From SKW197 sp049970095 (lineage in GTDB: Archaea; Thermoplasmatota; Thermoplasmata; Lutacidiplasmatales; SKW197): a DNA stretch of 28,893 nt. Of this stretch, positions 25,001 through 28,893 are shown piece by piece (the stretch's first letter is position 1; each line of letters begins with the position of its first letter). Made by a program: the position numbers and the translations under genes. The notes under the pieces were generated by a model, which saw nothing but the letters and a program-made list of their open reading frames with translations, did not search any database and was not told where the DNA came from. The DNA lies in contig JBMFNP010000022.1 in NCBI GenBank assembly GCA_049970095.1, forward strand, positions 1 to 28,893. Direction: 5' to 3'.

Positions 25001-26320
25001 GCAGGCTCCGAAGGCAGATGGATTTTCTCAATATCAACACAGACTGCAGTTCTGGGCACCAATGCATTAGAGCTTGCTATTCCAGCACAATCTATAGAAA
25101 CAAATGCAAGACAGAAACTCTACCTCTCACTCGTACTTGCGGAAAAATCAGGAGAAAACTGGTCTGATGCAGATTACATCAGTGGTAATGCACCAATGGA
25201 ACTTGTGATGCCCTCGGATATTGCAAGAGAATACATCCTCAACATCACCTCACAACCAGATAGCAATCCATTTGGAATTGTGGAAGAAGAAAATGATGAT
25301 TATGGGCCAGGAACATATGAGTATCCTACCTCAAATGAAATGGCACCAAACAGGGGTTTATTTGACATAACTGCACTTTATATTTACAACAGCACCTCAG
25401 AACTTATATTTGAGTTCCACTTCAGAGAAATGGGGCTTGTGCAGGATGGAAAACCCATCTGGAATCCTCCCTACAACTTTCCACATCAGATGATAAATAT
25501 TTACATTGACATTGACAGGAAAAATGGTTCTGGTAAAACTGAGTGTTTAGAGGGTGCAAATGCAATGATAAGAGAGGACTTTGCATGGGAAATTGCAATT
25601 TCCGCAAGGGGCTGGGATGTCTATGCAATGATTGGAAATGAGAAAGTGCGCACTGGTGTGACTGCTGACGCTGACTGGAACAGCACCGCAAAAAAATGGG
25701 ACAATAACACAGTTTTTGTGAGGGTTGCAGTTTCGCTCATTGGCTCAAATTACAGAAATTATGGCTATGTGATTGTTGTGGGCAGTCAGGACGAATATGG
25801 CCCAGGTAAATGGAGGAATGTAAATGCCCAGAAGGAACGCTGGCGGTTTGGTGGAGGCACAGATGGAGATGTGGACCCCAACATTATTGACATGATTGTG
25901 CCTGCTGGCTATTCACAGAAAAACCTTCTTTCATACGATGAAACTGCAAATAAAAAAGCAGTGCTTGTGGGCATAACCCTTCCAAAGAAGGCTGGACAGA
26001 ACGGTGGAAACAATACCACACAGAGCCAGACGCAGGAAAACATCCCAGCCAAGATGCTCGCAGACTTTAGCATAGCCATTTTGCTCTGCACAGTGGGTGC
26101 AGCATGCATCACAGGTGAATATGCGGTGAAGAGAATTGTCAGAAGAAAAAGAATCTCTGGCAGAGAACTTGTGAATGCAAGATTAAGGTCAGGTGCAGAA
26201 ATAGAGGATATTGAACTTGAGCTGGAGGAGCGATTGATTGCAGGCGAAATCACAGAAAAGGAATATAATGAGGCAATTATGTATTTGGGGGAACTGGTTG
26301 ATGTGCAGAAACCCAAATAA
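22016..26320 (+). CDS. Secreted, membrane-anchored GH57 amylopullulanase-like enzyme
   Basis: 1434 residues. A signal peptide (about 1-25, ILCISILHVFTVQS) leads into a DOMON/CBM9-like beta domain (ITVDGLLGDWSSDE, about 30-220) and an Ig-like domain (PPIIKFLAPLENEEI to AGNTASATV). The GH57 barrel starts about residue 321: HMHQP (328-332), nucleophile region GIWPSEEAVSP (E589) and acid AADGENWMFW (D707). A second DOMON-like domain (VLDGVLNATEWKDAWG) and a glucodextranase-C-like beta domain (DDYGPGTYEYP, EYGPGKWRNV) follow. A membrane helix at about 1350-1370 and a cytoplasmic tail ending in a SHOCT-like LEERLIAGEITEKEYNEAI complete it. Relatives are archaeal type II pullulanases, which cut alpha-1,4 and alpha-1,6 glucan bonds; the exact substrate here is inferred. 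Confidence 0.9.
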   Translation: MSKSIALIFTWILCISILHVFTVQSTTPHTITVDGLLGDWSSDECLGSSQQKKAYITWDAQNLYFAWEGTDFGTEGDLFIYLNTTAGGSYTSKDWYGTHSLPFDADYLFWVENGAQSTNYGLDRYTNGWNTASFTGTTYIGWTDNKNTEISIPLTDIGSPAQISVLIFSQYEDAQNVWCVFPLNNTLTSSGSQTFTYYYQFPLTTGITPNSSDYIKVISSNDTQPPIIKFLAPLENEEITLSFYNITIEAKDNTGIRAVELSVDGGIFQHCQKIGEYYIYQWSITAEGKHTLTARATDIAGNTASATVNCTFKRESNPNAIKLAIIWHMHQPMYKNMATGRYELPWTRVHTVQEYLDHPLILQNYPNVKVIYNFVPSLMEQIEDINKTEYTDPHWELALKENSQLTLEERQKIQKEFFWLSAWQFRDADNANKRYKQLSDIVDSGRDLNTQELLDLKVLYFLLQISKPYVKGEYTGFPPDSALWALRNKTGNYTEGDLALVLQKQKEISAKVLGIYRNLLSQKHCEISTTPYYHPILPLLLMDNWTGAISNMKVSKGVWHEDAIVQLTMAREKYKEVFGAEPYGIWPSEEAVSPAAVEAIADTNFTWLVTDSRILDNTLEPMGIDVINQNAGDYVLNPPVLYKPYIVHISGKKVVAVFRDRTISDRIAFQYGHMDADAAVDELIKYIYEMGNRLPDKRNSVITIAADGENWMFWDDAGYENNGRTFLKKLYERLNVETGIETVLLKDFLAQNPPNTEIRTIATGSWINGDLETWRGEPDEDIAWQRLAKAREAVVNYEKEHPGSDEVKKAWESIYPAEGSDWFWWYGTDQTTRDEDMFDRLFKIHLVNVYRAIGLQPPIELTAELRIPQNPSKLGTMGLFKPVLDGVLNATEWKDAWGYTAKSNLLGISEINIGADTQNLYIGFNIDSANYTANYENLDLSIYISSPSPADMNVPMTNYLPLGGKESLGFPIRWKVKVLPETKLESGETKLAIFRAGSEGRWIFSISTQTAVLGTNALELAIPAQSIETNARQKLYLSLVLAEKSGENWSDADYISGNAPMELVMPSDIAREYILNITSQPDSNPFGIVEEENDDYGPGTYEYPTSNEMAPNRGLFDITALYIYNSTSELIFEFHFREMGLVQDGKPIWNPPYNFPHQMINIYIDIDRKNGSGKTECLEGANAMIREDFAWEIAISARGWDVYAMIGNEKVRTGVTADADWNSTAKKWDNNTVFVRVAVSLIGSNYRNYGYVIVVGSQDEYGPGKWRNVNAQKERWRFGGGTDGDVDPNIIDMIVPAGYSQKNLLSYDETANKKAVLVGITLPKKAGQNGGNNTTQSQTQENIPAKMLADFSIAILLCTVGAACITGEYAVKRIVRRKRISGRELVNARLRSGAEIEDIELELEERLIAGEITEKEYNEAIMYLGELVDVQKPK

Positions 26321-26344
26321 GTTAGAATTTGAGGTACCAGGAGT

Positions 26345-27205
26345 TCAAGCAATACTCATGTTTTCCCTAAAATCTCTCATCAGTTCTTTTCTGTGGGCTT
26401 CCAGCATCCTGTTTTCTTTTCCCAAGAATTCTGCAAATGTTTGTACATTCTTGTAAGCATAAACCATTTCACACCTTTCCCTGTAGTTCAAATCCCTCAA
26501 AAGATGATGGTCAAGCACCAATTTTGCACCTGTTTCCTGGATTATGCGCACAAGGTTTGCATTCGCCCTTTCCAGATCTTTGGTGCTGAATTTCCAGCCA
26601 AGAAAATATGTTGGAGGTCCATCTATTATCAGTAAATCAGGCTCCAGCCCGATAATTTCCTCCGCACTCTCTTCCACAATTGGTCCCTGCACATCAGAAG
26701 CATGCACCACCCTGTAGCCCTTTTCTTCTACAACAGTGGCAATTACAAACCCCAACCTGCTCTTTTCATTTCCATGGTGCATGGGCCCAGAAAATTTAAT
26801 CAGCGTATTGCCGAAGTGCCACTCTGTATTGTCTGAAACAATCAGGTGTGAGATCTTGCTGAACTTTTCAAAGAAAAATGCAGCCCTTTCTTTCTGGCTC
26901 CTGTTGATGTTATTTTTGGGGTCTTTGATAAATACCTTTTTTCCTTCCCAGAAATTCTCATCTGGGTCATAATGGTCATAGTGATAGTGCGAAATCACAA
27001 AGGCATTGCAGTGTATTGCAATTTCCCTTATTTCCTTTTTGAATTCCTCAAGTGCCTGCCATTCCTCTTCTGCTGGCGGTAATCCGTATCTACTGGGACC
27101 GAGTGCAGCACTAGGATCTATCAGAAGTTTCAGCTCTTCGGTTTCCACATAAACACAAAGCGAGCGCACACCCATTGAGTCTGAGCAAATCGGAACAACC
27201 TTCAC
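26345..27205 (-). CDS. UPF0282 metallo-beta-lactamase-fold hydrolase
   Basis: 286 residues. The metal motif SHYHYDHYDPD, then FSGPMHHG, VVHASDVQGP (Asp ligand) and KLVLDHHLLRD are characteristic of the archaeal UPF0282 (COG2248) group of metallo-beta-lactamase-fold proteins. The biochemical role is unknown. The GTG at 27205 overlaps the stop of the upstream flavoprotein gene (GTGA), so the two are translated together and may share a process. Confidence 0.88.
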   Translation of the reverse strand: MKVVPICSDSMGVRSLCVYVETEELKLLIDPSAALGPSRYGLPPAEEEWQALEEFKKEIREIAIHCNAFVISHYHYDHYDPDENFWEGKKVFIKDPKNNINRSQKERAAFFFEKFSKISHLIVSDNTEWHFGNTLIKFSGPMHHGNEKSRLGFVIATVVEEKGYRVVHASDVQGPIVEESAEEIIGLEPDLLIIDGPPTYFLGWKFSTKDLERANANLVRIIQETGAKLVLDHHLLRDLNYRERCEMVYAYKNVQTFAEFLGKENRMLEAHRKELMRDFRENMSIA

Positions 27206-28659
27206 TTTTTCTTTTCCTCCCGTATTTCCTCTTTCACATCTGCAAGATTTTTAGCAAGTTCAAGATAGAATCCATCAAAATTAAGTGCTCTCCTGATTAC
27301 AAGTTTTGCTGCATCTGGACTTCCTCCACCATGCATACACCCAGGCACCCCGAGACCCATTGTAGTATATTCAATTAATCTGGCAATTCTCAACCTTGCC
27401 TCTGCACTCCCCTTTGCCCTACAGTATTTCTGCACAAATTTTCCGAGTTTTTCATCAGTAAAATCATGGTATGAGGGCACACATCCCACTTCACCCACTC
27501 CACCTGCAATATCCTGGCAGATTACTGACTGTTCATATGGAAGTGTAGCTACATGCACCTTTGTAACTGCGGCCAGCAAATTGTCGGGAAAGAAGACACC
27601 GCTTTCATGGAGCTTGCCTGTTGCACATGCAGCCAGTCCACATCCATAAAGAGTTTCGTTCAAAATCCCCATTTTTGTCAATTTCTCATTGAATGGCTTA
27701 GTTCCCAGCCCATTGATATGTGCCATTGCAACCGCTGCACCAATCTTTATATCTCCCTGCCCAGCCACACAGCCACCCATTGTGCTTCGCTCACATGCTG
27801 CAAAACGCATCACACATGGCCCTGCAAACTCGCTCTCTCCATTGATAAAAATTCTCTCCTTTGGAACAAAAACATCGTCAAAGAATATCCAGCTCTCAGA
27901 AACTCCTCCCTTTTCACACCCCTTATCAAATCCTTCTTCCAGTTTTCTTGTGTCCCCAGTTCTCCGATTTTCAATCAAAATAAGATTTTCTGCATCCCTT
28001 GGAATTGCAAAAGCAATTGCATACTCCTTCTCATTTTCCTTTAATGAGGTTGTGGGCATCACAATTAACTCGTTTGATGCCACCGCACCAGAAATCATCA
28101 CTTTTGCGCCTCTGACAACCACGCCATCTTCTCGCTGCTCCACTACATGCAAATAGGCATCTTTATCTTCCTGCTCAGAAGGTGAAAGCGCACGATTTCC
28201 CTTGGCATCTGTAATTGCTCCTGCAATCGCTAGATCATTTTCCTGTGCATATTCCAGATATTTTCTGAATCTCTGGTGATAATCAGTGCCATACTTCTTA
28301 TCAATTTCATAGGTGGTAGCCCAGAGCGCATTTATTCCGCTCCAGCCAACACATCTTCCGCCTGTACATGTGCCTGTCTGCTGAAACATTAGCCGCTTGA
28401 TCTTTATGTTTGCAATTGCATCATCTCTGCTTTGCATTATTGAGAGGTATCTGTTAATTTTTTTGCCTGTAAGATTTGAGGTTGTGGTCAGGAGTTCTGC
28501 GTATTCTGGCATCAAAGCCATCTCATAAATTTTTGCCACACCCCTGATAGTGTATTTTGTTGTCCCATGGGTGGTGACATCTTCAATCAATTTTCCAAAC
28601 TGATAAACATTGCTCCGCATCTTCCTAATGCTTTCCACATATTCCTTTGGTGTCTTCAT
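27202..28659 (-). CDS. 4-hydroxybutyryl-CoA dehydratase / HpaB-family flavoprotein with altered cluster ligands
   Basis: 485 residues from the ATG at 28659. The whole chain follows the 4-hydroxybutyryl-CoA dehydratase (AbfD) / 4-hydroxyphenylacetate 3-hydroxylase fold: TPKEYVESIRKMR, ALWATTYEIDKKYGTDYHQRF, GAKVMISGAVASNELIV, and the C-terminal LTKMGIL to GGVGEVGCVPS. AbfD binds FAD and a 4Fe-4S cluster through C99, C103, H292 and C299. Here C103 and C297 match, the first Cys is C98 (CTGGRC, one residue more between), and the His position is E290, preceded by C289 (ACERSTMGGC). Tyr296 and Lys300 equivalents are Met and Val. Canonical dehydration is therefore doubtful. The ATG at 28659 is favoured over 28665 and 28677 by TATA spacing. 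Confidence 0.82.
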   Translation of the reverse strand: MKTPKEYVESIRKMRSNVYQFGKLIEDVTTHGTTKYTIRGVAKIYEMALMPEYAELLTTTSNLTGKKINRYLSIMQSRDDAIANIKIKRLMFQQTGTCTGGRCVGWSGINALWATTYEIDKKYGTDYHQRFRKYLEYAQENDLAIAGAITDAKGNRALSPSEQEDKDAYLHVVEQREDGVVVRGAKVMISGAVASNELIVMPTTSLKENEKEYAIAFAIPRDAENLILIENRRTGDTRKLEEGFDKGCEKGGVSESWIFFDDVFVPKERIFINGESEFAGPCVMRFAACERSTMGGCVAGQGDIKIGAAVAMAHINGLGTKPFNEKLTKMGILNETLYGCGLAACATGKLHESGVFFPDNLLAAVTKVHVATLPYEQSVICQDIAGGVGEVGCVPSYHDFTDEKLGKFVQKYCRAKGSAEARLRIARLIEYTTMGLGVPGCMHGGGSPDAAKLVIRRALNFDGFYLELAKNLADVKEEIREEKKK

Positions 28660-28682
28660 GTTCATGGAAATGCACATTTATG

Positions 28683-28690
28683 TAATAAAG
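28683..28690 (-). promoter_or_regulatory. TATA box of the flavoprotein operon
   Basis: CTTTATTA on the minus strand is centred about 27-28 bases before the ATG at 28659, consistent with a leaderless transcript starting there. Confidence 0.4.
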
Positions 28691-28750
28691 GTTTAGGTAG
28701 GGATGCTTTGTTGCACAATATCAGGCAATTACATTCCCTCCATCCAGAAC

Positions 28751-28770
28751 CCAAAAAATGAGAAAAAAGA
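28751..28770 (-). terminator. T-rich terminator after the right-edge gene
   Basis: Directly after the stop at 28771 the minus strand shows two runs of six T (28768-28763 and 28758-28753), as expected for archaeal termination. Confidence 0.45.
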
Positions 28771-28893
28771 TTACCGCTCTTTCCGTTTTCTTGCCAGCAC
28801 AACCAGAAGAATTCCAATGCAAAGCATTGCAATCGCTGTTATCCCAGAAAATTCGCTTACTTGACTTGGAAGCGGATAGTTATCGCTTGCACC
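28771..28893 (-). CDS. C-terminal membrane anchor of an exported protein (partial)
   Basis: The minus strand is open from the right edge to a TAA at 28771, giving 40 residues: NYPLPSQVSEFSG, one hydrophobic helix (ITAIAMLCIGILLVVLA) and a basic end RKRKER. This motif-helix-basic arrangement is that of a C-terminal surface anchor or an archaeosortase-type sorting signal (a PEF-like SEF motif precedes the helix). The rest of the protein lies outside the window. Confidence 0.6.
   Translation of the reverse strand, partial: GASDNYPLPSQVSEFSGITAIAMLCIGILLVVLARKRKER

Noticed and set aside
27553..28156. Two overlapping plus-strand open frames opposite the flavoprotein gene
   Set aside because: Shadows of a conserved gene; no ribosome-binding site or recognisable motif.
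20332..28659. The activase and the dehydratase-like flavoprotein as parts of one pathway
   Set aside because: The 4-hydroxybutyryl-CoA dehydratase family does not use this type of activase, and the genes are 6 kb apart in different operons on opposite strands.
1..28893. tRNA, rRNA, CRISPR, transposon, integrase or attachment sites
   Set aside because: I saw no cloverleaf, regular spaced repeat, transposase motif or terminal inverted repeat; nearly all sequence is explained by protein genes.

Overview
The window looks archaeal and most likely euryarchaeal. It carries topoisomerase VI subunit A, an MCM helicase, an NMD3-family protein, a DUF424 protein and RtcA. It also has TATA-box promoters, and at least two of these sit about 27 bases before the start codon, as expected for leaderless mRNAs. 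The DNA is AT-rich and densely packed, with many ATGA or GTGA stop/start overlaps. A member of the Thermoplasmatota or a relative is my best guess, but this rests on gene content and not on a phylogeny.

Layout. 1-620 (-) is part of a large Ig/PKD-like surface protein whose 5' end is missing or frameshifted. 789-4551 (+) is an operon of an endonuclease IV-like protein with several altered metal ligands, 6-phospho-3-hexuloisomerase, RtcA and Top6A; no Top6B is next to it. 9747-4555 (-) is a compact operon: MCM, DUF424, NMD3, YjbQ/UPF0047, a DUF4129 membrane protein and a small membrane protein. 9957-16212 (+) is an Opp/Dpp-type peptide ABC transporter operon of two permeases and two ATPases. 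17007-16214 (-) holds a TPR protein and a membrane zinc-ribbon protein. 17156-21042 (+) holds a B12-binding radical SAM enzyme, PurH and an orphan 2-hydroxyacyl-CoA dehydratase-type activase. 21936-21058 (-) is HtpX and, divergent from it, 22016-26320 (+) is a large secreted, membrane-anchored GH57 amylopullulanase-like enzyme. 28659-26345 (-) is a 4-hydroxybutyryl-CoA dehydratase-family flavoprotein followed by a UPF0282 metallo-beta-lactamase-fold protein. 28771-28893 (-) is the C-terminal membrane anchor of another exported protein.

The most unusual feature is the peptide transporter. Both permeases carry very large extracytoplasmic insertions after their first membrane helix: about 300 residues resembling a beta-helix in the DppB-like subunit, and about 450 residues resembling a beta-propeller in the DppC-like subunit. 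The operon encodes no solute-binding protein. I infer that the inserted domains may capture or recruit substrate, or replace or dock a binding protein. With the surface GH57 enzyme and the surface-protein fragments at both ends, this suggests a heterotroph that degrades extracellular polysaccharide and takes up peptides.

No tRNA, rRNA, CRISPR array, insertion sequence or integrase was seen. No gene-free stretch exceeds about 210 bases.
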